Positions 1 to 9,476 of a DNA stretch of 13,230 nt are shown here, piece after piece. Within the stretch, counting starts at the first letter, position 1. Every line of letters begins with the position of its first letter. The notes below the pieces were generated by a model. The model was not told the DNA's origin and made no database searches. It saw only the letters and a program-made list of their open reading frames with translations. The stretch lies in contig CAAGNU010000098.1 of assembly GCA_900771365.1 (NCBI GenBank), forward strand, positions 1-13,230. Direction: 5' to 3'. Position numbers and translations under genes: made by a program. This DNA comes from Bacteroidales bacterium. Its GTDB lineage: Bacteria; Bacteroidota; Bacteroidia; Bacteroidales; P3.

Positions 1-21
1 AAAGCGAGGCGCGAGGCATCC

Positions 22-252
22 CAATTGTACAATTGTACAATTGTACATGGGATAGTTTCTGAAAAAAGTATGCTTATTATAATAATAATATATTAATAAT
101 TCATATTATTCATATATATTAGGTGTGTGTATGTACACAAACATACGATGTACAAATGTACAAATGTACAATTGGCTTGTTTCTTGTTAAATATCAATAA
201 GATATGCCGTAAAAAACCCGTGTACAATTCAGTTTCGCCATGTACAATTCAG
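22..252. repeat. Array of TGTACA-containing short repeats in a gene-free region
   Basis: Nine TGTACA hexamers lie in the first 250 bases: 26, 34, 42, 132, 149, 157, 165, 221 and 241. The first three are in a perfect 8-bp tandem repeat (CAATTGTA x3, 22-45). The 149-172 group is another 8-bp tandem (TGTACAAA, TGTACAAA, TGTACAAT). The last two sit in identical 12-mers TGTACAATTCAG exactly 20 bp apart. The whole stretch 1-632 contains no gene I can support. Its open frames are short, repeat-driven and lack family resemblance; 253-570 is GC-richer but I see nothing definite in it. The repeats may be simple dispersed repeats or a cluster of binding sites. Confidence 0.7.
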
Positions 253-579
253 CCTGCTCCCCCTCTGCTGACGCCCCCTTTTCGGGCGAAAAAACCGACC
301 TGCCGTGCGTTCAAGACCGCGATTTTTCGGAACACGTCCCCCAAAAAAGCCGAAAAAAGCCCCTCACCCCACCGCCGCCCCCTCGACACCCGCCCTACAC
401 GGGTTGGGATTCTCGCTTCCGTGTGTATTCAAGGAATTCGTGGCCTATGCCTATCCTGGCTGGATGAAGGAGGATACAGTAAGAAGATGCCCCAGTGAGG
501 CTTCTGGGTCTGATAACGAGGCGGAGAATATACAGGGCGGGAGCCGTCTGGAGTATGATTTTATGAAAAAAGAGCAACC

Positions 580-611
580 AAAAAGCCACCCCGTTTGTGA
601 GGTGGCTTTTA
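580..611 (-). terminator. Rho-independent terminator of secA
   Basis: Perfect 10-bp stem AAAAGCCACC (581-590) / GGTGGCTTTT (601-610) with a 10-base loop. It lies 22 bases past the secA stop. Read on the minus strand, the stem ends in a U-run, as expected for intrinsic termination of secA. Confidence 0.8.
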
Positions 612-632
612 TGCTGATATATCTTAGGCGGA

Positions 633-3953
<3,321 letters not shown>

Positions 3954-4019
3954 TTATATTATTCTTATTTATTTATTTCACAAAAGGTTAACACAAACAT
4001 TCACACACACACAAGAATG

Positions 4020-4027
4020 CAAAGATA
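4020..4027 (-). promoter_or_regulatory. Probable -7 promoter element of secA
   Basis: CAAAGATA on the plus strand reads TATCTTTG on the minus strand, an exact match to the Bacteroidota -7 consensus TAnnTTTG. It lies 67 bases before the secA start. No good -33 TTTG is present 19-21 bp further upstream, so the call rests on the -7 element and its position. Confidence 0.6.
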
Positions 4028-4058
4028 CATATTTTTTTCCATATAATGAAATAATAAT

Positions 4059-4205
4059 TTATAATTTACCGAAAATAGGCCCCATAATGCCATACACCGA
4101 CACTTCCCTCAAGGCCTCCAACCCCATCGCCACCCCTTTCCCATAGATGGGGGCGGCGACATTGTGCGAAAGGAAATCGAGGCTACGGCGAAGCCCTGTT
4201 AGTCG
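4059..4205 (-). other. Short unassigned open frame after the GT4 gene
   Basis: A 48-codon open frame follows a TGA at 4206-4208, overlaps the end of the GT4 gene, and ends with TAA at 4059-4061. The translation looks protein-like (for example NVAAPIYGKGVAMGLEALREV) but I recognise no family. It has no ATG near its beginning; the first in-frame ATG leaves only 22 codons. It could be a remnant of a lost gene end or chance. A small imperfect hairpin GGCTACGGCGAAGCC (4181-4195) lies inside it. Nothing else is evident between secA and the GT4 gene apart from the secA promoter. Confidence 0.2.
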
Positions 4206-5344
4206 TCAGACCTCAGGCTTTCGGGGGCAAGGGAACAGTACAGATTGTAGAAATCAGCCACGATGTTCTCAGCCGAGAACTTCTGTCGCTGCACACGTCC
4301 TTTCTCTACGCATTCCTGACGAAGTGCGGGGTCGTCAAGCAGGCGCTGAAGCTGTTGCGCTATCTCGTGAGGGTCTTCGGGCGAGGCATAGAGAGCCGCA
4401 TCGCCACCCGCCTCGGGCATGGAGGAAACGTTCGAGGTAACCACAGGCGTGTCGCAGCACATGGACTCTAAAATAGGTATTCCAAATCCCTCAAACTTAG
4501 ACGCATATACCGATGCAACAGCCCCCGCGTAGAGGGCGGGGAAATCCGAGAAGTCGGCATCTGTGATAAAGTGGACACGACCCGACAGCTTGCGGCTGCG
4601 GACCTCTGCCTTCACCTCCACCCCATATATCTTATGGGAGCGGCCCACGATGACGAGGTGGACATCCTCGGGAAGTTCCGAGAAGGCCTTGACCACGGCC
4701 TTCTGGTTCTTACGGTCCTCGACGGTGCCCACGCAGATGATGTATTTCTCGGGCAGGGAATACTGCTCGCGGACGTATTCGATATCCGACTCTTTGACAG
4801 GCTCCCAGAACTGCTGGTCGCACGACTGGTAGAGCACACGTATCTTGCTCTCGGGCACGTGGAGGAACTTTATCAAGTCCTGCTTGGTCTGCTCGCTGAT
4901 GGCCACGACCACGTCGGCGATACGGCAGGCATGACGCTGCTTGATGCGATGGACACGGCGGTCGAAAGCCTTATAGTACTGCGGATAGCGCCAGACGATG
5001 AGGTCGTGCATGGTGACGACCTTCTTGATGCTGCGGGGGATGCCGTGGGGCAGCTCGTGGCTCAGCCCGTGGAAGATGTCCACATCGTCGCCTTTTAGGT
5101 GGAAAGTCACCCCCCAGCGCCGCCAAATATTAGGGAAAAAGCGGTCTATCCCCGACGGCTGCCGCGTGGAAACATTCGCAAAACTGCTGAAATATTTCTG
5201 ATACTCGCCGTCCACAGAGGGCGAATAGAGGAAGGAACGAATCTCGCTATGTGACTGTGAGAGACCACAGATAACCATGCGGCTGTAGTTTCCCAGGCCG
5301 GTATTGTTGCGAAAGGCTCTTTTTGCGTCAAATCCAATTACCAT
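4199..5344 (-). CDS. Glycosyltransferase family 4 (GT-B fold)
   Basis: The 381-residue product is a retaining GT4-type glycosyltransferase, which moves a sugar from a nucleotide-sugar donor to a glycan acceptor at the cytoplasmic face of the membrane. The N terminus has the family's glycine-rich start (FDAKRAFRNNTGLGNYSR, 5-22). The C-terminal Rossmann half starts at YIICVGTVEDRKNQ (201-214). The donor-site E-x7-E motif is KFEGFGIPILESM, with E285 and E293, followed by TPVVTSNVSSMPEAGGDAALY. There is no signal peptide or membrane segment. The start at 5342-5344 is chosen because it preserves this N terminus; it lies only about 15 bases from the predicted transcript start. It diverges from a WaaE-like glycosyltransferase gene, which suggests a shared role in lipopolysaccharide or surface glycan assembly. 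Sugar and acceptor cannot be told. Confidence 0.9.
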   Translation of the reverse strand: MVIGFDAKRAFRNNTGLGNYSRMVICGLSQSHSEIRSFLYSPSVDGEYQKYFSSFANVSTRQPSGIDRFFPNIWRRWGVTFHLKGDDVDIFHGLSHELPHGIPRSIKKVVTMHDLIVWRYPQYYKAFDRRVHRIKQRHACRIADVVVAISEQTKQDLIKFLHVPESKIRVLYQSCDQQFWEPVKESDIEYVREQYSLPEKYIICVGTVEDRKNQKAVVKAFSELPEDVHLVIVGRSHKIYGVEVKAEVRSRKLSGRVHFITDADFSDFPALYAGAVASVYASKFEGFGIPILESMCCDTPVVTSNVSSMPEAGGDAALYASPEDPHEIAQQLQRLLDDPALRQECVEKGRVQRQKFSAENIVADFYNLYCSLAPESLRSDD

Positions 5345-5360
5345 ATTTTCTATTTTTGAA

Positions 5361-5397
5361 TTTGCAAAAATACAAAAAAAATTCGTATCTTTGCAAA
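5361..5397. promoter_or_regulatory. Interlocked divergent promoters in a 37-bp near-palindrome
   Basis: Plus-strand promoter: -33 TTTG at 5361-5364, 21-bp spacer, -7 TATCTTTG at 5386-5393, then ATG of the GT2 gene at 5416. Minus-strand promoter: -33 TTTG (plus-strand CAAA 5394-5397), 21-bp spacer, -7 TATTTTTG (plus-strand CAAAAATA 5365-5372), then ATG of the GT4 gene at 5344. Each -7 lies within the other promoter's spacer. The 16-base arms 5361-5376 and 5382-5397 pair with two mismatches. RNA polymerase bound to one promoter should block the other. Confidence 0.75.
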
Positions 5398-5415
5398 TTA
5401 TTTTTCATAAAAAAT

Positions 5416-6174
5416 ATGAACAGTATCTCAGCAGTCATCATCACACAGAACGAAGAGCGCAATATCGAACGCTGTTTGAAGTCGTTACAAGGCGTGGCCG
5501 ACGAGGTTGTGGTAGTAGATTCGGGCTCCAACGATGCCACGGAATCCATTTGCAAAAAGTTCGGCGCACGGTTCCTTCATCACGACTGGGCGGGCTATTC
5601 CGAGCAAAAAAACTACGCCAACACCCTCGCCTCGGGCGAATGGATACTCTCTATCGACGCCGACGAGGCCTTGTCGGACCAGCTCAGAGAGAGCCTCCTC
5701 GCACTCAAAAATGGCACGATGGACGAGGACGCGGCCTACGGCTTCAACCGCCTCAGCAACTATTGCGGGAGCTGGATAAGACATTGCGGATGGTACCCCG
5801 ACACCAAAATCCGCCTATGGAAGAAGGACGCCTGCTCCTGGGACGGTGTGGTGCATGAGGAACTCAGATTTGCGAAGCCCACAAAGTCCGTTCACCTCCA
5901 AGGCAACCTCCTACATTACACCTACTATTCCGTGTCCGACCATGCCGCACGACAGGTCAGATATGCCGCCCTCGCAGCCCAGAAAGCCCATCAGCAAGGC
6001 AAAAAATGCGGCTGCGGAGCCCTCCTCTTCAAGCCCCTGTGGAACTTCCTCCGGAACTACCTCTTCAAAGGCGGCTTCCTCGACGGCAAAGCCGGCTTCC
6101 TGGTCTGCAAGATGTCGGCCTTCTACACCCTCGTGAAATACGCCAAACTCCGCGAACTAAACAACAATGACTAA
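5416..6174 (+). CDS. Glycosyltransferase family 2, WaaE/KdtX-like
   Basis: The 252-residue product is a GT-A fold, inverting family 2 glycosyltransferase of the type that adds sugars to the lipopolysaccharide inner core (WaaE/KdtX group). Visible features are the nucleotide-binding start ISAVIITQNEERNIERCL (4-21), VVVVDSGSNDAT (31-42), the metal-binding DxD at D81-A-D83, the YSEQKNYA segment and GVVHEEL (144-150). The C terminus (PLWNFLRNYLFKGGFLDGKAGF) is typical of the group. The ATG at 5416 is preferred over the in-frame one at 5323, which lies upstream of the promoter. The usual length of this family is about 250 residues, so it is complete. The gene diverges from the GT4 gene and may be read through into trmH. 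Acceptor and sugar are not determined. Confidence 0.92.
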   Translation: MNSISAVIITQNEERNIERCLKSLQGVADEVVVVDSGSNDATESICKKFGARFLHHDWAGYSEQKNYANTLASGEWILSIDADEALSDQLRESLLALKNGTMDEDAAYGFNRLSNYCGSWIRHCGWYPDTKIRLWKKDACSWDGVVHEELRFAKPTKSVHLQGNLLHYTYYSVSDHAARQVRYAALAAQKAHQQGKKCGCGALLFKPLWNFLRNYLFKGGFLDGKAGFLVCKMSAFYTLVKYAKLRELNNND

Positions 6175-6183
6175 GAACGGCCC

Positions 6184-6222
6184 AATTCTCAATTCTCAAT
6201 TCTCAATTCTCAATTCTCAATT
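6184..6222. repeat. Heptanucleotide array (AATTCTC)5
   Basis: Five perfect tandem copies of AATTCTC (6184-6218) followed by AATT and an A-tract, starting 10 bases after the GT2 stop. Such simple repeats can change copy number by slippage. Confidence 0.95.
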
Positions 6223-6232
6223 TAAAAAAAAC

Positions 6233-6261
6233 GGCTCCAGGTTCCACCTAGCCTGGCGGCC
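6233..6261 (+). terminator. Hairpin between the two heptamer arrays
   Basis: GGC (6233-6235) plus CCAGG (6237-6241) pair with CCTGG (6252-6256) plus GCC (6259-6261) across a 10-base loop. No U-run follows, so it is at best a weak terminator or transcript-stability hairpin behind the GT2 gene. Confidence 0.3.
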
Positions 6262-6268
6262 CCCGCAC

Positions 6269-6300
6269 AATTCTCAATTCTCAATTCTCAATTCTCAATT
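6269..6300. repeat. Heptanucleotide array (AATTCTC)4
   Basis: Four perfect copies of AATTCTC (6269-6296), then AATT and a nine-base A-tract that runs to three bases before the trmH start codon. It repeats the layout of the array at 6184, so the two look like duplicates around the hairpin. Its position in the trmH leader means copy-number change would alter leader length. Confidence 0.95.
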
Positions 6301-6312
6301 AAAAAAAAAGCC

Positions 6313-7041
6313 ATGCCCGAAATCAAAGACAGCAACAAAGACCTCTTTGCCCAATACACCCTTGAAGAAAAACAACGCCTCTACAACGCCGCAGCCGAAC
6401 TCTACAGCGACAACAAGCGCCAACTCTTCGACCGCCTCGTCCAGAACCGCACACGCCACATCTGCGTAGTGCTCGAAGACATCTTCCAGTCACATAACGC
6501 AAGCGCCGTACTGCGAAGCTGCGACTGCTTCGGCGTCCAGGACGTCCACGTCATCGAAGACCGTAACAAATACGCCCCCAACTCCGACGTCTCCATGGGC
6601 TCCGACAAATGGGTCGACTACTACAAGCACCCCGACATCCTGCAAACCTACGACGAGCTACACGCCAAAGGCTACAAAATCATCGCCACCCTCCCACACG
6701 AGAACGACACCATGATCACCGACCTCGACATCTCCCAGCCCACCGCACTCGTCTTCGGCACCGAGCTCACAGGCCTCACCCAAGAAGCCATAGACCACGC
6801 CGACGGCTACGTCAAGGTCCCCATGTACGGCTTCACCGAAAGCTTCAACATCTCCGTCTGCGCCGCCCTCTCCCTCTTCTACCTCACCGAAAAGATGCGA
6901 GCCAACAAAGACATCAACTGGCAACTCTCAGAAGACGAGCAAGCCACCCTCAAGCTCTACTGGAGCATGCAAGTAATCCACGACGGACGCCGCGTGATGG
7001 AGCAAGTCGAAAAACGCCTCTTCGGGAACCAAGAACGCTAA
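6313..7041 (+). CDS. trmH: TrmH-family tRNA/rRNA ribose 2'-O-methyltransferase (probable Gm18 enzyme)
   Basis: SPOUT-superfamily enzymes use S-adenosylmethionine to methylate a ribose 2'-OH; TrmH proper modifies G18 in the D-loop of tRNAs in the cytoplasm. The 242-residue product has the three SpoU motifs: motif 1 NASAVLRS (N62 to R68), motif 2 FGTELTGL (148-155, with E151 and G154) and motif 3 VPMYGFTESFNISVCAALSLF (169-189, with N179), which form the knotted cofactor site. There is no large N-terminal substrate domain like that of RlmB; instead, short helical N- and C-terminal extensions flank the knot domain, as in TrmH. Substrate is inferred from overall layout only. The start at 6313 is just after an A-rich leader carrying the heptamer repeat. 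No clear own promoter was seen, so it may be co-transcribed with the GT2 gene. Confidence 0.88.
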   Translation: MPEIKDSNKDLFAQYTLEEKQRLYNAAAELYSDNKRQLFDRLVQNRTRHICVVLEDIFQSHNASAVLRSCDCFGVQDVHVIEDRNKYAPNSDVSMGSDKWVDYYKHPDILQTYDELHAKGYKIIATLPHENDTMITDLDISQPTALVFGTELTGLTQEAIDHADGYVKVPMYGFTESFNISVCAALSLFYLTEKMRANKDINWQLSEDEQATLKLYWSMQVIHDGRRVMEQVEKRLFGNQER

Positions 7042-7171
7042 CCACCCCCGCCCCGCGATGCCTCCGCCCTAAAAAAGCCGGCAGCACCTGTGCCACGGGC
7101 GGGGAAAGCCCCCCCAAAAAAAAGCCTGGAACACATCCAAGCCTTTAAAAAAAAACTAAATAAATAATCAT

Positions 7172-7202
7172 GTCGGACACTCCCCCTTCGGGACTGCCCG
7201 AC
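7172..7202 (-). terminator. Strong hairpin downstream of the lipoprotein gene
   Basis: Arms 7172-7184 and 7190-7202 pair over 13 positions with a 5-base loop. In minus-strand RNA there is one G-U pair and one G-G mismatch. It starts 14 bases after the lipoprotein stop and is followed on the minus strand by a U-rich tract (7170 down to 7142), which fits an intrinsic terminator. A hairpin just past the variable region is also a known feature of DGR targets. Confidence 0.6.
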
Positions 7203-7216
7203 AATAATCCAATATC

Positions 7217-7942
7217 TTAAATATCCTGGACAAGCCGGACGGAATACCCGAGGTACCGATTGCCGTAGCCGTCGTTGCCCACGGCGTAGTCGCGGAAGTC
7301 CATATAGTACGCGCCGCCCACGGCGTACGGAGTGGACGACCAATAGTAGCCGAACGTCCCAACATAGCCCAACCCCGTGCCGTAGCGGTAGCCCGCGGCA
7401 GGCAAGAACACCGCGCCGGCAGCCTCCATGCCCGACCACGAAGATGCGTCATACACATTCGCACTCCAGCCATTGAAGCCAGCGGTGAACGTCCCGCCGC
7501 TAAAGTTGTCCGGCAGCAGCACCATGCCATACACCCCGCACACCGTGGCAACCCCACGCTTGGCAGAAGCATCGGGTCTACTCCATATCACATAATACCA
7601 TTCATCATGGGTCAGCGTGCGCCATCCGCCAGCGATATGATTCCCCCAGTCGTCAAACGTTGGGTAGTCGTGATAATCGGTAGAGGTAAGCGTCGGGGTG
7701 ATACCAGTCCCCCAGCCGAAATATCCGCCGTAGTCGTACTGATGGGCAGTGAAAGAATAGCCATTAATGCTGTCATACTCCAGATTGCCCGAGGCGAACC
7801 GCACCTGCTTACCCTCCGACACAGAGAAAAGGCCATCGCCCAAAGGAGGAGTAACTGGAGTGTCAGGGTTAACCGTTTCTCTCTTACATCCCGCAAAAAC
7901 CAGCAAGGATGCAAACATAAGAAGATACATTACTTTCTTCAT
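7217..7942 (-). CDS. Lipoprotein with C-terminal C-type-lectin-like / Fibrobacter-type major domain
   Basis: The 241-residue product starts with a type II signal peptide: MKK, hydrophobic stretch 4-18, then lipobox FAGC with the lipidated cysteine at 19. The residues after it (KRETVNPD) lack a clear acidic surface-export signal. The mature part reads FSVSEGKQVRFASGNLEY, FGWGTG, WRTLTHDEWYYV, GVYGMVLLPDNF, VFLPAAGYR (178-186), YYWSSTP (199-205) and ends SVRLVQDI. This is the pattern of the large Bacteroidales family of secreted proteins annotated as Fibrobacter succinogenes major paralogous domain, with a C-type-lectin or formylglycine-enzyme-like fold, thought to bind ligands. The stretch 206-231 looks hypervariable (see the separate entry). 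The gene converges with trmH. An imperfect -7 element (TATTGTTG, 7985-7992) lies upstream, without a -33. Confidence 0.85.
   Translation of the reverse strand: MKKVMYLLMFASLLVFAGCKRETVNPDTPVTPPLGDGLFSVSEGKQVRFASGNLEYDSINGYSFTAHQYDYGGYFGWGTGITPTLTSTDYHDYPTFDDWGNHIAGGWRTLTHDEWYYVIWSRPDASAKRGVATVCGVYGMVLLPDNFSGGTFTAGFNGWSANVYDASSWSGMEAAGAVFLPAAGYRYGTGLGYVGTFGYYWSSTPYAVGGAYYMDFRDYAVGNDGYGNRYLGYSVRLVQDI
7250..7327 (-). other. Candidate DGR-type variable region at the lipoprotein C terminus
   Basis: This stretch encodes residues 206-231 (YAVGGAYYMDFRDYAVGNDGYGNRYL), just before the conserved ending GYSVRLVQDI. By hand count, 19 of these 26 codons end in C. Positions often occupied by asparagine in relatives as I recall them carry TAC, GCC, GGC, GAC, TTC, CGC or CTC here. 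That is the outcome expected when AAC codons of a template repeat are randomised at the adenines. A conserved, GC-containing segment and a hairpin follow. No template repeat or reverse transcriptase is in the window, so this is inference from pattern. Confidence 0.35.
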
Positions 7943-8003
7943 AGTAGTGTGTTTTTCAAATCATTTTTTCGTGTTTAGAGGACAACAATATTTAATATAA
8001 TCA

Positions 8004-8273
8004 TCACTCATCAGGAATACTCAAACTTATTGTCCAATCTTCCCAAGAATACCAACCATCCCAATCATCTATAACAGACGATATAGCATCTTCGACATCC
8101 TCATCCCAATCATCTGGTGCATCATCGTCAATGGAATCCACATCAATATCAACCTCGAAAATTGTGGTTCCATTATCATGATAGCTATCTATTTCATAAT
8201 CAAAATCAAAATCCAATTCATCTAATGCGTTTTCAATATCGTTCTCAACCTGTATTCTGTCACTTTTTTTCAT
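8004..8273 (-). CDS. Small, highly acidic, tryptophan-rich protein of unknown function
   Basis: The 89-residue product has 33 Asp/Glu against only three Lys/Arg, and five Trp residues all in the C-terminal half. Runs such as DVDSIDDDAPDDWDEDVED and the WxxW spacing near the end are notable. It has no signal peptide, membrane helix or cysteine. I recognise no family with certainty. It is more A/T-rich than its neighbours. The stop lies 61 bases before the lipoprotein start on the same strand, so both may share a transcript. Soluble acidic proteins of this size include DNA mimics and immunity-type proteins, but nothing here establishes either. That it is a real gene is supported by a regular codon pattern and a non-random composition. 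Confidence 0.6.
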   Translation of the reverse strand: MKKSDRIQVENDIENALDELDFDFDYEIDSYHDNGTTIFEVDIDVDSIDDDAPDDWDEDVEDAISSVIDDWDGWYSWEDWTISLSIPDE

Positions 8274-8286
8274 ATATTATTATGGA

Positions 8287-8348
8287 GGAGTTCAATTAAA
8301 TCACTTTTGGTAGAATAGGTAAGTCGAACTCCTTTACTTTACCTTACC
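8287..8348 (-). promoter_or_regulatory. Overlapping inverted repeats upstream of the acidic-protein gene
   Basis: GGAGTTC (8287-8293) pairs with GAACTCC (8326-8332), and GGTAAG (8318-8323) pairs with CTTACC (8343-8348). The two hairpins overlap and could not form together. They lie 14-75 bases before the start codon, so they would fit an operator or a leader structure. No -7 consensus was found here. Confidence 0.3.
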
Positions 8349-8503
8349 CAACCACCTAATTATTTCAAACTACAAAGTCGTACTTTTTTTCGATTAATAC
8401 ATTCACTTATAAATATCTATCTTACGTTGATACTATGCCTGTTATTTACCATCGGAACATCGGTTTTTATTGATAGATTTAATTGTTGTCATCGTGCCAA
8501 ATG

Positions 8504-8678
8504 GTAATGGGTTGGGAATAAAACGCACATGAAAAAGCGTGGCACATCTCTTCGCTTTCATCGGTCATTCTGAGGCCTTGGACTGCCTATTCCCCCAATT
8601 ACAACGAGTAAAGCCCACGCCTTGCGGCGGGAGCGCCGTTGCGAAATGTACTGAAAGTGTCCAAGTTTCAGAATGACC
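8504..8678 (+). ncRNA. Candidate structured RNA with two long, mutually exclusive helices
   Basis: Helix A: 8504-8520 pairs with 8588-8602 (14 pairs, one G-A mismatch, a UU bulge). It encloses a smaller hairpin, ATGAAA..GCG/CGCTTTCAT (8529-8560). Helix B: 8563-8583 pairs with 8659-8678 (11 bp, a small internal loop, then 7 bp). It encloses an apical hairpin GCGGCG-GGAG-CGCCGT (8624-8639) and an unpaired central region. Helices A and B interleave, so they form a pseudoknot or alternate. The one wobble pair in the apical stem favours the plus strand, but the strand is uncertain. The shape of helix B (closing stem, open bubble, apical stem) recalls 6S RNA. No promoter or terminator was found on either side, and no open frame of interest covers it. 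Confidence 0.4.
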
Positions 8679-8682
8679 AGTG

Positions 8683-8811
8683 TTAAGCTACTTTGCTTTT
8701 CCTACTATGTCTTACAATATGCGTGTCAGTTATAAGATATGCTTCATTGGCAGATTTATTGATTAATACTTCATTTATTCTCCATTTTCGGATAGTTCGT
8801 TCTATTCGCAT
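8683..8811 (-). CDS. Possible 42-residue protein
   Basis: An ATG-initiated frame of 42 codons (MRIERTIRKW... to ...RKSKVA) with an in-frame stop two codons upstream. Composition is basic and plausible for a peptide, but there is no recognised family, no promoter consensus and no clear ribosome site. It ends five bases from the candidate RNA. It may be chance in A/T-rich DNA. Confidence 0.2.
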   Translation of the reverse strand: MRIERTIRKWRINEVLINKSANEAYLITDTHIVRHSRKSKVA

Positions 8812-8967
8812 TTTTCGTTATAACTGCATTTTTTGCTTTTTAGTATATAAAGATGAACTTTTTTTTGCGAAGTTCTCTTTTTCGGCTTTTGTCCACTCAT
8901 TTTCGGAATAATTCAGTTGGCTCGGACTTGCATCCGCCCAACCCCAACACTCCCCAAAGAATAGTGA

Positions 8968-9022
8968 GTAAGAACTAAGTCAAGGGTGAGTCAAGGGTGA
9001 GTCAAGGGTGAGTCAAGACTAA
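8968..9022. repeat. 11-bp tandem repeat, five units
   Basis: Three perfect copies of GTCAAGGGTGA (8979-9011) are flanked by degenerate copies GTAAGAACTAA (8968-8978) and GTCAAGACTAA (9012-9022). It lies in non-coding DNA. Between 8812 and 9184 I see no gene; the open frames there have no family resemblance. Confidence 0.9.
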
Positions 9023-9184
9023 GACCGAACTGAAACGTTATATTTCGGCACCCGCTCCCGTGCCCACTCGGCACAAAAACCACCCCTCCCACCATGACGG
9101 TCCCCTATGCCCCACGCAGAACAGGCTCAGCAATGGGAAGCCTATCGGACGAGGGCGTCCTGCACCGGGTCGGCGAGGTTGGAG

Positions 9185-9339
9185 CTAACATAATGTCAGT
9201 CCCAGCCTTGGAGCCAGCCACCCCCCCAGCGAAACTCCGCCTTAGCCCCGCTCGCCGAGCGGAGAAAAAACGGATGAAAAACGAATCCTCAGAGGCCCTT
9301 GAGCGAAGAAAAAACAACCCAATACTAACAAAATGGCAG
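9185..9339. repeat. Dispersed intergenic repeat, copy 1
   Basis: A 155-bp stretch bounded by CTAACATAATGTCAG (9185-9199) and CTAACAAAATGGCAG (9325-9339), both variants of one 15-base near-palindrome. Inside are CTCCGCCTTAGC (from 9235), CCGCTCGCCGAGCGG (9248-9262) and a GAAAAA-rich segment. The same order of blocks occurs at 12970-13134. It sits upstream of the PepSY-like gene. Open frames across it look like repeat translation, not genes. Confidence 0.55.
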
Positions 9340-9401
9340 CCCCTCCCCAAAGCCCAACAACCACCCACATTTCTTTATTTTTGATATTTCGATAAAAAAA
9401 T

Positions 9402-9433
9402 ATTGTATATATAAATATTTTTCCGTACCTTTG
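9402..9433 (+). promoter_or_regulatory. Promoter of the PepSY-like gene
   Basis: -7 element TACCTTTG at 9426-9433 matches TAnnTTTG. A partial -33 (ATTG, 9402-9405) lies 20 bp upstream. The start codon follows at 9477, in A/T-rich DNA. Confidence 0.65.
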
Positions 9434-9476
9434 TAAATTGAAATTCTAGATAATAATAACATATAAATTACTCAAT

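Noticed and set aside
395..632. Riboswitch-like possibility in the GC-rich stretch beyond the secA terminator
   Set aside because: I looked for cobalamin-type conserved boxes and found no convincing match or downstream gene.
6167..6469. Open frame running from the GT2 end through both heptamer arrays into trmH
   Set aside because: The translation is just the repeat (ILNSQFS) followed by an out-of-frame reading of trmH.
6609..7148. 179-codon frame inside and past trmH
   Set aside because: Arg/His/Pro-rich shadow of the GC-rich trmH coding strand; trmH motifs are in the other frame.
8290..8700. tRNA, tmRNA, RNase P RNA or SRP RNA in the gene-free region
   Set aside because: No cloverleaf, tag-peptide frame, or the conserved core sequences of these RNAs were seen; only the two helices described remain.
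8693..8911. 72-codon plus-strand frame rich in F, I and L
   Set aside because: Typical of A/T-rich non-coding DNA read as protein; no membrane-protein family pattern and no promoter.
9094..9384. Overlapping 96- and 87-codon frames on opposite strands before the PepSY-like gene
   Set aside because: Both cross the dispersed repeat and include repeat-derived words such as LTKWQ; no family, promoter or ribosome site.
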